Source: Piper betle (Eukaryota > Streptophyta > Magnoliopsida > Piperales > Piperaceae). Taken from it: DNA of 64,000 nt. Position 1 is the stretch's first letter. The number at the start of each line of letters is the position of its first letter. The stretch is from contig JAURVB010007528.1 in NCBI GenBank assembly GCA_033002965.1, forward strand, positions 1 to 64,000, written 5' to 3'. Both the position numbers and the translations under genes were made by a program. This document shows positions 49,353 to 61,965 of the stretch, piece after piece. The notes under the pieces were generated by a model. The model was not told the DNA's origin. It did no database searches and was given only the letters and a program-made list of their open reading frames with translations.

Positions 49353-52300
49353 TTATTTAAGTTTTCTCCCAAAATCTATCAATTTTTTGTCTGAAAGCCT
49401 CCAGTCTGTGAGTAAAAAATGGGAATGGGAGGGTCTATTTAGCACTTCAAGTGTTTGAGCTCGTATAGCCACGATAGCTTTTAATCCTTCATATTTTGTG
49501 TCAAATGCAACTGATTGTACAATTGGATTTGGATGTAGCACAGTAGCCAATTGTGTAGGCAAAGATGTAATAAGCTGCACATGAAAAGTAGGGGATGATG
49601 TGACCTTAGGCATGCATTGTTGGCATCCTATAGGGGGATACTCCATATGGTGGATAACCATGACCATACTCGGGCCACATGTTAGTGTAAGGCCTTGGTA
49701 CGGTAATTGAGGCATAGCAGTATGAGTATAAGATGAACTATGAGGTGAACCTCCATATTCATGAAATGGATATGATCTAAACCCAACTTTGGGTTAGGGT
49801 TTTACCCGCTTATAGTTTTGCCCGATTCAGGCCAGTCTCAAGTCGGTTCGAGCGAGCTCGAGCCAGACTAGTTTTCAGACCATGAGTATGAGGCCCAGAT
49901 GGCCGTATGAGCATGTTATGGTGGCTGAGTATGCCCGACATGCAGATGATAGCTTCAGTTAGGCTATAGCAGAGCATGAGTTATCATTGTATACATGAGG
50001 TATACAGATGATTTTTATGGGTTAGCCAGGGTTTTAGGCCTAGATTTAGGCCGTTGCAGCATTTAGTATCAGTTTGGGATTTTCAGGGTATCTCATTTGC
50101 ATGCATCATAGGGATTTTGGATCACTGGATTGTGCCCCTGTGGGCCCAGCTTGATTGAGTCATAGGTTTTCACCCGATTGAGTTTGAGGGTTTCGAGGCC
50201 CATTTAGCCTTCTTGCCTCGATTCCTCACCTATAGAGTCATTTTTAGGACTCGAGTCAGTTTTGACTTTGGACGGTCTCGATTTGAGCTTTCTGTCCATA
50301 TGTATATTACATATACCCATAGGTGGGCCCCACTAGACCACGAGTTGTTGGACGTTCAGATCGTGCCACATGGCAAGATCTGAGCCATCCACATCGGCCC
50401 TAGCTTCACCCAGCTATTTTCCAGAGATTTTTGATGATTTCTACCCTAGCACCACCGCCACTTTGGCTCGCCGCCGGCGAGTCTCCGGCTCGTCCTCGGC
50501 CACCGGACTGGCACCACCATGACCGCCACATAGTCAGCTATCGAGTAGTACCCTTCACCACCACTGGCACAGTTGCGGTCGCCGTCGGCGACAATGTTTT
50601 TGAAGTCGATTTTTACTGCCGCTGCAGCCCTTTCAGACCATTTTTCGGCGCCAACAAGCCACCTCCGGCTAGTCTAACTACCAAGATAGATCACCTTCAT
50701 CAAGATCTTCATTTTGAGACAACCCATGATCACCACCGTGGTTGTGATCGCAGCCGATCATGCCACCACACCAGTGGCGATTCCACCCCTTTTCCTGTCT
50801 TTTTCAAGCCAGCCAGCAGCCGGACTCCACCAATCACCACCACCATCGTCTTCCTCATCATTAGGGCTGTCAATCCTGACCAGTGGCCACCCCAGCCACT
50901 CCGCTGTTGGCATTTTTAGCTGACAAGCACCACTTGTCCGATCGGACCCCTATACCCGTGTTCGCGTCCATTTGCTCGTGTTGGCGTCTGCAGCCCAGGT
51001 TGTAAAATACAGCTTCAGGTTAGGATTTTACCTGATTGTAGTTTTGCTTGATTCAAGTCAATCTCGAGTCGGTTTGAGCGAGCTCGAGCCGGACCAGTTT
51101 TCAGTTATAAGTATGGCCGTATGAGCATGTTATTGTAGTTGAGTATGCCCGACATGCAAATGATGGCTTAAGATAGGCTACAATAGAGCATGACTAATCA
51201 TTGTATACACGAGGTATACAAATGATTTTTTTTATGGGATAGTCAAGGTTATAGGCCTAGATTAAGGTCGTTGCAGCATTTAGTATCAGTTTGAGATTTT
51301 AAGGGTATCTCATTTGTTTGCATCATAGGGATTTCAGATCATCGAATTGTGCCTTAGTGGGCCCAGTTTGATCGAGTTAGAGATTTTTACCCGATTGAGT
51401 TAATGGTTCAAGGCCCATTTAGCCTTCTTGCCTCAATTCCTACCTATAGAGTGACTTTTAGGACTCAAGTCAGTTTTGACTTTGGACAGTCTCAATCCGA
51501 GCTTTCCGTCCATATGTATATTGCATATACTCATAGGTGGGTCTCACTAGGCCACAAGTTGTTGGACGTTCAGATCGTGCCACATGACAAGATACTAAGC
51601 CATCCACATCAGCCTTAGCTTCACCATGTTATTTTCTAGAGATTTCCTACAATTTTCAGAGTTTACACCCTAGCGCCACCGCCACTTCGGCTTGCCACCA
51701 ACGTGTCTCTGGCCCACAATCGGCCACCGGACCGGCACCCCCATGACCGCCTCACGGCCGGCTTTCTGTCCATACCCACCATTGCTACCAAAGCAGCTGC
51801 AGTCGCCGCTAACGACAGAGATTTTGTAGTCGATTTTCACCGCCATCACCACCCTTTCGGCAAGTCACCTTCGAATGATCTGACCACCCACATAGCTTCA
51901 TCTTGCCGAGATCTCCATTTTTAGACGACCCACGACCAACAGCTATGGCCACGATCACTGCTAGCGACATCGTCACACCCATGGCATTTCTACCCTCTTT
52001 CAGGCTATTTTTCGGCCAGCCAGTAGCCGAACTCCACCAATCGCCACCACCATCATGTTCCTTGTTGCATGGGCCATCAATCCCAACCAGCTACGACCCC
52101 AGCCGCGCCGTTGTCAACATTTTCCAGCAACGAGCACTGGCCATCCCATGTGCCAATGTTGTGTTCACCTGCCCGTGTTCGCATCCGCCTGGTCGTGCCA
52201 TGTCTGCTAGTCCAAGTTCGTGTCCATGTCCAACAGTCCATACCAGCCCAGCTAACCCAACCCACTAGTTTATCTGATCCAGACCGAGTTAACCTGGCCA

Positions 52301-54800
52301 ACCTGGTTTAGTTCAATGAGTTAACCCAGTTCAACATCATTTTCGATCGTTTTCAGTAATTAGAGAACCCCTATATTAGTTTAGATACATATTCACATTA
52401 TTTAGTATATTTTGATGTTATAAATATTTTTATTTATTTATTTATTTAGTCATTATTGTTTATTTATTTATATATATATATGTTTATCGTATATGAAGAA
52501 TATTTACATTATTATTTGTTATTATTAATTTTTTATTTACTTATAAATATTAGACATATTATGTTTACTAAATTGTATATATTCATTTATTTATTTATTT
52601 AATTGTTCGTGTGTATGTTATTATTTATTTGTATTTAATTATATATTCTTGTATTGTATAACTATGCTATTATTATTATTCATGATTAATTAATATTAAC
52701 TAACTGTTTATTTATTTATGTATTTATCGAATGATAATGTATTTAATTAATTAATTAATTATATGTTTACTAACACGAGTATATAAGATATTTACTCATG
52801 TTTAGTAGTATTTATATTATATAATGTATATTATTATTTTATGATTCAAGTATTATTTATTTGTAGGTATTTATTATTTATATATTTATTCATGAGTGTA
52901 TTCATTTATGTATTTATTATTTATTTATCTATTATTTTCTTTATTATATCTCGATTTGCGTGCTAGATGTTTAATTGTGGGTTTATTTAGCATTGTCTTA
53001 TTTATTAGGATGTACTAATGATGTGAGCACATACAACGAGCATGCATCATATAGAGATGTCAGTATTTTACTTAGTAGTGGGTTTCAATATAAGTTTTGG
53101 AGTCCGAGCTCGCCGTAGATGAGACGTCATGCTTAGAGCTTGGACCACAGGTCTGTTAGGACTCTTCTTACTTTTTATCGCTATACTCTATTGCTGATTT
53201 GATTTCCAGATCGCAGGACATGTTAAGTGGCTGTTTTATCGGACCCCACTTAACACAGGTCATTTAGACATATTTTACTTCTGTGATTAATAACCCTCGA
53301 GGATGAGACCCCTCGAGTCTGATTTTGAAAATAAGATCCACCGCAAGTTGCCTTTGGGCCTATTATATAAATCCCTTCCTAGGCCTATATATAATTTTCT
53401 CGAGTTTTCCAATGAGATGTGAGACAGGGGAAAACCGATAACCGCGCTACGTGAGCAAGGGCGTGTGTTAGTCAAAGCGGGCTCTGGATTTGGTGAGCGT
53501 CTATTCCATTCTCGAGGGATCCTGACAACTCCACCTTTGAGTTCCTCAAACCTAGAGAAGTGTGGAGGTTTACGGGTACTGCAATGCAGCGCATGTCTAG
53601 ACTTGTGGTTTCAAAGGGTACTAAAGGTGCATGCTTGAGAGTACTCGGCCTCTGTACTCAGGGCCAGGAGTGATACAGAAGGATGTAGAGGGCTGAAGGA
53701 AAGGAAAAAAATTGATGTTCCCATGCAAGGGATAGTTTTTAAAGTTGAACAAGGCATGAGATGAGTAAGAAAGGGATGCTGTCGATCGTGAGGACGACGG
53801 CTCCTAATTAGTGCCCTTATGAGAGATTCTATGAAGGAGTATATAAATGTTTTCATTTAATAGGAGGGTCAGCTCTCCTGTGCCAGTTTGACTATTAGTT
53901 ATTTTTAGACTAGTAACACTCGTTACTGACATTTTTCCTATTATATATGTAGGTTTCGTGATTCTGAGTTAGCTTTGGTGGGAGGACAGATAAACACTAC
54001 ACACACTTGAGCTCAACACAGTTATTTTCTTTCACACTTGTATTTATATTTGATGAGTTTTCTACGTATATTTAGTGATGTCTTCCATTCTCTTGACACC
54101 AAGCAGGTTATTTTGATCTATATTATTGATCGAGTCTTATAGACTAGCAGCTTTAGACATGACTCAACTCGATCACGACATTTCCGATCCGGTTCTTAGG
54201 TGAACCAAAATTGGGGTGTTACATATGAAATCCACGGAGGACTAACAAAACCTTGACTAAGAAAAATCCAATAAGGTGGATCTTGGTGACTTATCATGGG
54301 AGATGAGTTCACACCATATTTATTTGGCAATGATGATGCATAAACATCTTCCATATGTGCTACTTGAGGTAAAGTGTGCACAACATGTGAAAGGAGAATG
54401 CTTATGCCAGTATTGTTTACCAACAAAGTGAATGAAGCAACCATCAAGTTTATTAATTAAGGTGCAACTGTGTGTGGAGGTTGGGAAAGAAGACGTTTGT
54501 TCGGTCTCTTGTTCATCCCTTTGTTCAAGAAGTCCCCTTGTATCTCGAGTTGACCATCTTGGTGTTTAGAGAACATTGAGCGCTTGGTGGCTCAAATCAA
54601 GAGTTTGCCCCATATTTGCCTCAAGTCGATTGATGTGATCAAAGTTATAACAAAGTAGAGCATCAACTTGCTAAGTCAGGTATTTGTTGAGATATTGGAG
54701 CTTCAATCAATGTGACAAGATCAAACTCAAACATTGAGTGGGTAGAGGAAGAAGCATCTTGTTGTGAAGTACCTTCAGAGGGGTTAGGCCCCCTTATAGC
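49353..54800 (-). pseudogene. Retroelement-like coding remnant split by an LTR insertion
   Basis: Two minus-strand pieces, 54800 down to 54229 and 49770 down to 49353, lie on either side of the LTR insertion at 49776-54223 and join exactly at the TATGA target duplication. Fragments include YNFDHINRLEANMGQTLDLS on the upstream side (near 54600-54660), and a longer open stretch (49353-49715) downstream. Pro/Gln/His-rich composition suggests a gag or tether-type retroelement protein, but I do not recognise a domain. Several stops. Confidence 0.4.
49776..54223 (+). mobile_element. LTR insertion (~4.4 kb) with duplicated head, TATGA target duplication
   Basis: Flanked by TATGA at 49771-49775 and 54224-54228. 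A full-length LTR runs 51000-54223 (TGTAAAATACAG...TTGGGGTGTTACA, 3224 bp), preceded by a 1224 bp partial copy of its own 5' part (49776-50999). The two copies share GAGCGAGCTCGAGCC, TATCAGTTTG, CATAGGTGGG and GTTGTTGGACGTTCAGATCG in order. TATA candidates (ATTATATAAATCCC, TATATATAAT) lie near 53365-53395. 52370-52940 is a (TTTA)n-rich stretch. Open frames with CACCACCACC-type codons in both copies (50431-50919, 51703-52268) are low-complexity. No retrotransposon proteins remain. Confidence 0.82.
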
Positions 54801-55650
54801 TAAGGGTGGATGTGGACGTCAAAATTATCGATTCTGATCAAAGTCCGAAGCATGTCCGACCAAATTGGACCGATCAAATTCGATTGAATAAAAACAAATT
54901 AAACGTGAATATTTCTTTGTCCGACCGAATGACTGACCAAGTGTTTGATATTTGATATCAATAACATAATGCCTTCACCATATATGAGGCTAATATTATG
55001 TTCTATGAAAATTTCAAATCATGATATATATTAAAATTAATTAAGTTTATATATAAAATTGATATTTAATATCTAAAATAATCCAAAATGACTTACATAG
55101 AAAAAAGATAAAAGTCATCCTCATATTTAGGAATTTAGAACACTACATTCACATCAACAATCATATCAAACCACTTACTATATAATTAAAATGCTCTCAA
55201 TTAGTATCATAGTTTACTAAATTTTTAAAATTTAGCTCCTATATACATTTTCAAGTCAAACAAAAGATAATCAGATGTATAGAAGCTTTAAAGTAATCTT
55301 TGACATCAAAATGTAATTTAATATTACATATACTTCAAAGACAAAATATTCTAGTAGTTGATTCTTCATCAAATGTAGCTCACCTACATGAAAAAATATA
55401 CAAAAAATTAATTACTTGTAAAAATATTTTACAAATATTAGAAGAGTAGAAACTAAATATAACATTCACATATGCTCATTATCAGACACAATCATCAATA
55501 TTTACTCATTATTTAATATTCATTGTTTTAAACAAATTTAATGATGAACTTATTTATTTCTCTACAAAAAAAAATAGTCATGGTGGGCTGCAACGGTGGT
55601 AGTGGTGACCTCACTCACAGGTGGTGGTGGTAGGTGGTGGCCGTGGTGGT
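54801..55650. other. Intergenic, no gene seen
   Basis: AT-rich. GTCCGACCGAATGACTGACC-type words at 54840-54950 look like a fragment of a small element. A GGTGGT-rich patch lies at 55585-55650. Confidence 0.4.
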
Positions 55651-58264
55651 TGTTAGGGTTTTAACACATAAAATCAATAAAAGAATAGATGACACGCAAA
55701 TTTAACGTGGAACCTTCAAAATAGAAGGGAAACCACAAAACCATCCACTATAATTAAATAATGGGCACATACATCAGGCAAAGCCATTACATCATCTTCG
55801 CCATCTGGATCAGGCAATGGAATCAATAATCTCCAACTGGGATATACATCCAATTAGGAACACAACCAATAATCTCCAACTAGGATACACATCTAATTGG
55901 GAACACTCACAATTCACAATTAAACAACACTCTCAATTTTTGTGTACACTCTTCAATTCAGCTCATTTTCACTCATAATATAACTACATATATATAGTAA
56001 AAGATGCATACTCAAGATACAGCCAACCTCGTAGATACGAAGAGCCAAACACTAAATACTCCTTGTCTTTCATAATCTACTCGAATTTATCACACCTCTT
56101 AAAAATGTAGAGCCAACACCAAACATTACTTCCTATGTGATTGAACACTTTCTCATAAGAGGGAATATCTGTAACAATGCCCCCTTCCCGACCATGAGAA
56201 AGCTCTCTATCACCCATGAGTTGAACTTCTAGCACATCTCTCCCACCTTCTTGGGGAAAAAATTACGACCTTGTTTTTCGTCATTTAGGATCAATTTCTC
56301 TTCGAACATTTTTACTAACCCATCCACTCAGGTTTCAGAAAATAGCTTATTTTCATCTTCCAACTTGACAACAGCTTTCCTTCTAGTATGAGTATGATCA
56401 TTACCAAGAATCTTATTACCGAATTCTATTTCTACCTCAGTATGAACAACCCGTCGAGGTCATACTTGCTTAGGAGACCCATCAAGAGTACTTCCACTCT
56501 TGACATATCAAAATAATGTCCTGTACAACCTGCCATATTTTCCCCCTTTTGCAATGATAAGTGCTCCCTTGAATAACTTTCATACTCCTCTAGCAAATTT
56601 AGAACTATGGCCAATATCATCTAACTTGCTCAAAGACAATATATTTTTCCTCAAGCTTGGAATATGTCTCACATTCTTTAAAAATAATTTGCGACCCAAA
56701 CTAGTCACCATATGCACATCTCCCATGCCAACAACACGTGATGTGTTACCCTTTCCCATCTTCATCATTCCCAAATTTTCTGATTTATAGGTAGTGAAGA
56801 GTTCTCTATATGATGTTGCATGAAAAGAAGCTCCAAAATCTACAATCTAACTTGAATTATCCGTCTTATGAAAGCACCCATCATTACAAGAAGTAATAAG
56901 TACTAAGTCATTTCCGTAATCAATAGAATTGACTTCATCATTTTGTTGTTCTTGGTCCTTTTCCTTGTCATGTTGCATATCCCTTGTTAATTTTCTGCAA
57001 TACCTTTTTATGTAACCAACCTTGTTACAATAGAAGCACCTTACCACCTTTCTTCCATTATTTTTCCTCTTGAACCCACTCTTGCCCTCCTCAGAAATCA
57101 AGGCTTGCCCCCTGAAGATGGAGTTGATATTGCTGACTTTCTTCTTCGCTCTTCTGACAATAGTGATGCAGTAACAGAGTTTAAGGTAAGTTCATAAACA
57201 TGGCTCAAACTCATAATTAAATTATTCCACGAGTCTGGCATTGAACAGAGAAGTAAGGTGGCTTGTTCTTCCTCATCAACCTTTACACTTGTTCCCAACA
57301 GGTCATTTATCAAGCTGTTAAACACATTTAAGTGTTCATGAATAGAAGTCTCATCCTTCATCTTCAAATTATATAATTGCCTCCTTAGAAAAATTTTACT
57401 TACCAAGGATTTGTCTTCATATTTTCTATGAAGACTATCCCATAAAGCCTTTGTTGTTGTATCAGTAGTATGCACATTGAATAACACCTTATCATCCAAA
57501 GCCAATAAAATATCGGCCTTAGCAATCTCATCTTTTTCAGCAAATTGTGCATCTGTCATACCAGATGGTCTCTAATCTTTGCCTTTAAGAGTAATAGCAC
57601 AACCATCTTTCACCAATATGGCATGAATCTTCACCTTCCACATAGGAAAATTACTTCTATCAAATTTAGGAAGTAGAAAATTGGTTGTTCTCTTCTCAGC
57701 CATCTTGTCTAAAGTAAATAAGAATTTTAATCTTCTTAACGAACCTTCACAAGTAGATGAACTTCCCAGAGACGGTGCCAATTGTTAGGGTTTTAACACA
57801 CAAAATCAATAAAAGAATAAATGACATGCAAATTTAACGTGGAACCTTCAAAATAGAAGGGAAACCACAAAACCATCCACTATAATCAAATAATTGGCAC
57901 ACATATCTGGCAAAGTCGGTACATCATCTTCATCATCTGGATCAGATGATGGAATCAATAATCTCCAACTGGGATACACATCCAATTAGGAACACTCACA
58001 ATTCACGGTTAAACAACACTCTCAATTTTTGTGTACACTCTTCAATTCAGCTCACTTTCACTCATAATACAACTATATATATATAGTAAAAGACTCATAT
58101 GCAAGATACAGCAACCCGTAGATACGAAGAGCCAAATATTAAATACTCATCGTCTTTCATAATTTTAATTAAATTTATCATACCACTTAGAAATGTAGAG
58201 CCAACACCAAACAATGCTTCCTATGTGATTGAACACTTTCTTATAGGAGGGAATATCTCTATAA
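55651..58264 (-). mobile_element. Short Ty1/copia element with both LTRs, pol deleted
   Basis: Direct repeats 55651-56176 (526 bp) and 57783-58264 (~482 bp). On the minus strand they run TGTTACAGATATTCC...AAAACCCTAACA (TG...CA). The left copy is longer because a 40-50 bp block (AATCTCCAACT-GGATA) is duplicated. After the 5' LTR (minus strand) comes TTGGCACCGTCTCTGGG, a primer-site candidate of the TGGCGCCG type. The interior holds gag and a short pre-integrase piece only. No target duplication could be matched. Confidence 0.85.
56580..57703 (-). pseudogene. copia gag (UBN2) with zinc knuckle and GAG-pre-integrase fragment
   Basis: Start at 57703 (MAEKRTTNFLLPKFDRSNFP), PMWKVKIHAILVK, a stop near 57571, then the UBN2-type domain ALWDSLHRKYEDKSLVSKIF and FLRRQLYNLKMKDETSIHEH with ATLLLCSMPDSWNNLIMSLS in 57098-57559. 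A frame change leads to the zinc knuckle CFYCNKVGYIKRYC, where the conserved His is Tyr. The last piece (56580-56774) has RHIPSLRKNILSLSKLDDIG, the GAG-pre-integrase signature. Integrase, RT and RNase H are missing. Confidence 0.88.
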
Positions 58265-58898
58265 TAATGATAGGTGGTTGTCGTGGTGGTGATGGTGGTG
58301 CGGGTGTGCGGCTCAATGATGGTCGCTTCATCATAGCCTCCTCCCTTTTCTATTGCTCTCCCCTGCCTCCTGCGATAGCAAAGTGATAGCTTGGTCGTAC
58401 GTCGGTGCTACCGAGTCAATTGTTTTTAATGAGTTCTTCTTTGTGTTTTATTGTGGGTTCATACCGCTTTCTTGATCGAGTATTTATTTATTGTTATTGA
58501 GATTGTACCATTTCTGCCCACAGGAATAAAATTTTCATTTGTGGAGATGATTTGTTGAATCTACGTAGACTAATCAAAATGAGACGTATTTTGGGTAAAA
58601 AACATGTCATGATTAAACAATTTTTCTATGAAATTTATGGGTCAAGTGGCATGGGAATTAGTGATTGACCGTCTACTACTTCTCATTGGCGCACGGGGCG
58701 TCGAACAAATGGGCTTTACAAAAAAGAATGAATTGATAGAATCTGATCTAAAAATGGAAATGGAAAAGACGATAGAACTGTACGTGATAAACATCTCGGC
58801 ACTAATATTCAAGAGAACAATCATCAAAAACTCTCGTGCTTCCTGGGATTCTGATTCAATTATCATGCAGTTTTCCATTAAAACGAAGAAAATTATCA
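58265..58898. other. Spacer, includes probable 3' UTR of the minus-strand NLR
   Basis: No recognised gene. The open frames on both strands at 58628-58930 overlap each other and look like chance. Confidence 0.4.
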
Positions 58899-61581
58899 TC
58901 AAAATAAGGTATGAACGGTACAAGAATTGAGTTTCGACGCCCTAAATTTCATTTTTTTCGAGCTCTGCTCAAATATTATGGAAGGTATGTGACTGATCTT
59001 ATGCCAATCTTCTCCACCTTCGCGGATCCTTGCGTAGAATTTAGTACTCATGTGGAGTAGCTCTAGTGTTTGAAGCGTTGATATGTTCTTCACTCTATCT
59101 GGAACCTTGTACAGTCTTCTACAACCTCGAATAGACAATTTTTGTAGCACCCCCATCGATTCCTCCTCAATGATCCACTCTTCCAGGCTATCCAACAGAT
59201 CAAATTCCAGAGTGGTAAGCTTCTTAAACCCTCTTCTACAGCAAGCTAGTTTCTTCCCTAAATAGGAACCCGGCCCCAGTCTTAGAACTCTCAACTCTGG
59301 TAGTCTGCCCAGTGCTTCCATTTGGTCTAATTCTAGTCGGCACCATCTCAAAGATAACTTTCTGAGGTTCGCTGAAAGGTGAAGCGGATCTAGAGGCACA
59401 TCAAGGGGCCGATGAACATAAAGTTTGAGCAAAGGGAGCTGGGGTAAAACTCGAGCCATTGCTGGAGATGTGTCCCCGAACCCAAAATCCAACCTCAGAG
59501 ATTGAAGACAGGGCAGGTACAAAAGTGCCCTGGACAGCATCCCCCGACACAAGCTATAGTCTCCATGTAATCCCAATTTTTGAGATTAGCGAGCATGCCC
59601 AAGCCACTCTCGATCCATGCACCTACAGGAACCACTGACATGGTCTCTACATTGGTTAAAGATGAGAAGTTGGGGCATGGACCGCTGCTGGTAGCCTCCA
59701 TATCCACATATAAGTGTCGCAGTTGTTGCATTTCTTGGATCGAACTTGGCAGGTGCGTTATGTAGGTGCCTCTGAGATCAAGGTAGCGAAGATTCCTCAG
59801 CTCTCGAAAAGACGGATGAAGTGTATAGACGGGTGTGTTCCTCAGATCAAGTATCTGCAACTGGGGAATGTTACCGATGGGCAACGAATAAAGGGTGCAA
59901 GAGGCGCTTATCTTTAAGTAGCTCAGTAGCTTCTGACTCAGAATGTCGGCCATCCACACCCTAATTCCAGGACAGTCCTCTATTCTCACAACTCTGAGGA
60001 GGGGCGATTCGGGCATACGGTAAAAATTACAGTCATGGTAGATTATGGAGCGGGTGAAGGGTGTTGCACGGTTACTCCTCCGCTGAATAGAATAAATCAC
60101 ACGACGAACAAGAAAATCGTCCCGGTTGGAGAAATGGGCCATGTAGGGATGCAAGTGGGGGCGGATTTGAATGGTTTTGATATGGCCGACAACACTTCTC
60201 GAAATAGTGATCAAGTTCATGCTGGCTAGTGTCTCCAAAACTCGGTGCGCGGCAGATTCAACACCTTCTTGAGTGCTAGTAGTGTGGAGTTGCAGGAAGC
60301 CCTCCGCCGCCCACATGGGAATAAGCTGCCGGGTAGGGATTGGGAGCATTCTTGGAAATGCTGTCAAGTAGAGTAAGCAGAGCTTGATGCTGTATGGAAG
60401 GATATCGACAACCATTTGGAGGTAACGGTAGTTTGGGCCTCGGAAGGATGACCATGGCTCGTGTGCTGAGAGGTGCGAGTGGAAGATCATGTACCTGCCG
60501 GCTTTGGCAACGGCCTGCGGCGAGGCCATGGGTGGAAGCGTAAATGGATTCCTCGATCTCCTTATCCCGAGGCCCGACTTCGCCGTCGGGATAGGCATGG
60601 CCGCAAAACAGCTCCCAACTGTCTTCCTTGCTCAGAGGTTGCAGCCTGTGAATGAACTTGTGCCCACTCGCTTGGGAGGCGACGTTTTCGTTACTAGTGG
60701 TGAGGAGGACCCTGCTTCCTTGGATTCCCGGTGGAAAGACCAAAGAAAGCTCATCCCAAGTTTGGAGGTCCGATACACCGTCCAACATCATCAAGTACCT
60801 CCGACCTCGCAGCAAGGCGGAGAGCCTATCGGCAAGCACCTTCTCGTCCATCGCCGATACCCGCTCCTCGTCATCTTGATCCGCCATCACCTGGAGCAGC
60901 AGATGTACAAGCATTGTCTTGGTCATGGGTGCGGATTCTTGCGCCTTGGCCCAGGCGAGGCAGGTGCCGAAATGACGCTGCACGCGCCAGTGGTTGAACA
61001 CATGGTAGGCGAGGGTGGTTTTGCCGTAGCCGGCCGCACCCACGACGGAGATAACGCAATTCTGGGGGCCTCCCTCGATGAGCTTCATCACCAGCACGTT
61101 CAGATCTTCGCCGCGGCCGACAAGGGCCGTCGCGGCGGGGTCCGACGGCCGGATCCCTTAATGGTATAAAAGATGACCATTCCTCGAGCAGCTCCAAAGC
61201 ACGCACCTTGGCCTCTTGGAACCGTATCAGAAGATTCCGGCGGGCGATGATCTCGGCGACGAGGGAGTCGGGGCGGGCAGCGCGCCTGGCGGCGGCTTTG
61301 AGGATGAAGATGTCGATGTGGTCTTCCAGATCGTCGCAGATGGCCCGCAGAGCGGTGGCCCAACCGAGCGACGGAACCTGATCGGTTATCGGACAGGAGA
61401 GGCTCATGACCGTCGCTGCGTGTGCATCCACGTCGGATTGATTCATAGAATCCTGCGCCAGTTCCATTTCCATGGATTTGAGGATGCCGTGGGCGTACCC
61501 ATCCAAGGTTGCAGCTTTGGTGGCGAAAAGATTAGCGATCACCGCTGTTACCTCCCGACCAAGTCGCCAGTCTGCGGCCAT
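58899..61581 (-). pseudogene. CC-NB-ARC-LRR immune receptor, frameshifted
   Basis: Intracellular NLRs sense pathogen effectors and trigger immunity. From ATG at 61581: a coiled-coil domain with CDDLEDHIDIFI (EDVID-like); after a frame change near 61150-61170, LVGRGEDLNVLVMKLIEGG, P-loop GAAGYGKTTLA (second and third positions unusual), kinase-2 RYLMMLDGVSD, RNBS-B SRVLLTTSNENVA, LSKEDSWELF; after a +1 base near 60521 (CATGGCCTCGCCGCAG), the GLPLA-like stretch continues as SPQAVAKAGRYM, then LPYSIKLCLLYLTAFPRMLP and LIPMWAAEGFL (winged helix); the MHD motif is degenerate. LRRs follow from about 59950; the frame shifts once more in a T5 run at 59577-59581 and ends at 58899. Otherwise well preserved, so recent death or assembly indels are both possible. 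Confidence 0.88.
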
Positions 61582-61965
61582 CTTTCAATCTCTTACATAA
61601 AACAACGTAATCCTAAACTCAGGGTGGAGGGAGAGATTCATAGGCTGGGAAGGATGGGAGAGAGACGGGGACAATTTAGGTGTCCATAAAAGAGACTATG
61701 ATAGTGTATGGGTAGGCTGTAAGAAGCTTCTCCGAAGTGTCGTCGTGGAAACTTCACTCTTAAAAGAGACGTGAAGCTTCTCCGAAGTGTCTTCCTGGAA
61801 GCTTCGCACCTTAAGTCTGTGGGCCTGACGCGACTCGGGAAGAAGATGGGAAGATTCTTCTTCAGACCAGGGAACACTATACCACTCCGATTCTCATTCT
61901 AGTCTGCAACCTAAACAAAAGTGACTAATCAATTATTTACTTGGTGAGGTGGAGAAGTAGTGAAG
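61582..61965. promoter_or_regulatory. Shared (bidirectional) promoter of the head-to-head NLR pair
   Basis: 384 bp separate the two start codons. Inside is a tandem duplication with 50 bp spacing: GAAGCTTCTCCGAAGTGTC at 61723 and again at 61773, each followed by a TGGAA-CTTC block. GAAGCTTC and GGAAGCTTC words resemble inverted GAA/TTC pairs of heat-shock-type elements, but spacing is not perfect. No clear TATA box for either gene. Confidence 0.6.

Noticed and set aside
50431..52268. Long open frames rich in Pro, Ser and His inside 49.8-54.2 kb
   Set aside because: They lie in two copies of an LTR head and arise from CCACCACCACC-type low-complexity sequence; no domain and no conservation of frame between the copies.
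60489..61169. 226-codon plus-strand frame opposite the NLR
   Set aside because: Antisense shadow of the NB-ARC region; the minus strand has all the family motifs.
61960..61965. Start of the plus-strand NLR-like gene at the GTG at 61960
   Set aside because: Plant nuclear genes start at ATG; the first in-frame ATG is at 61966.
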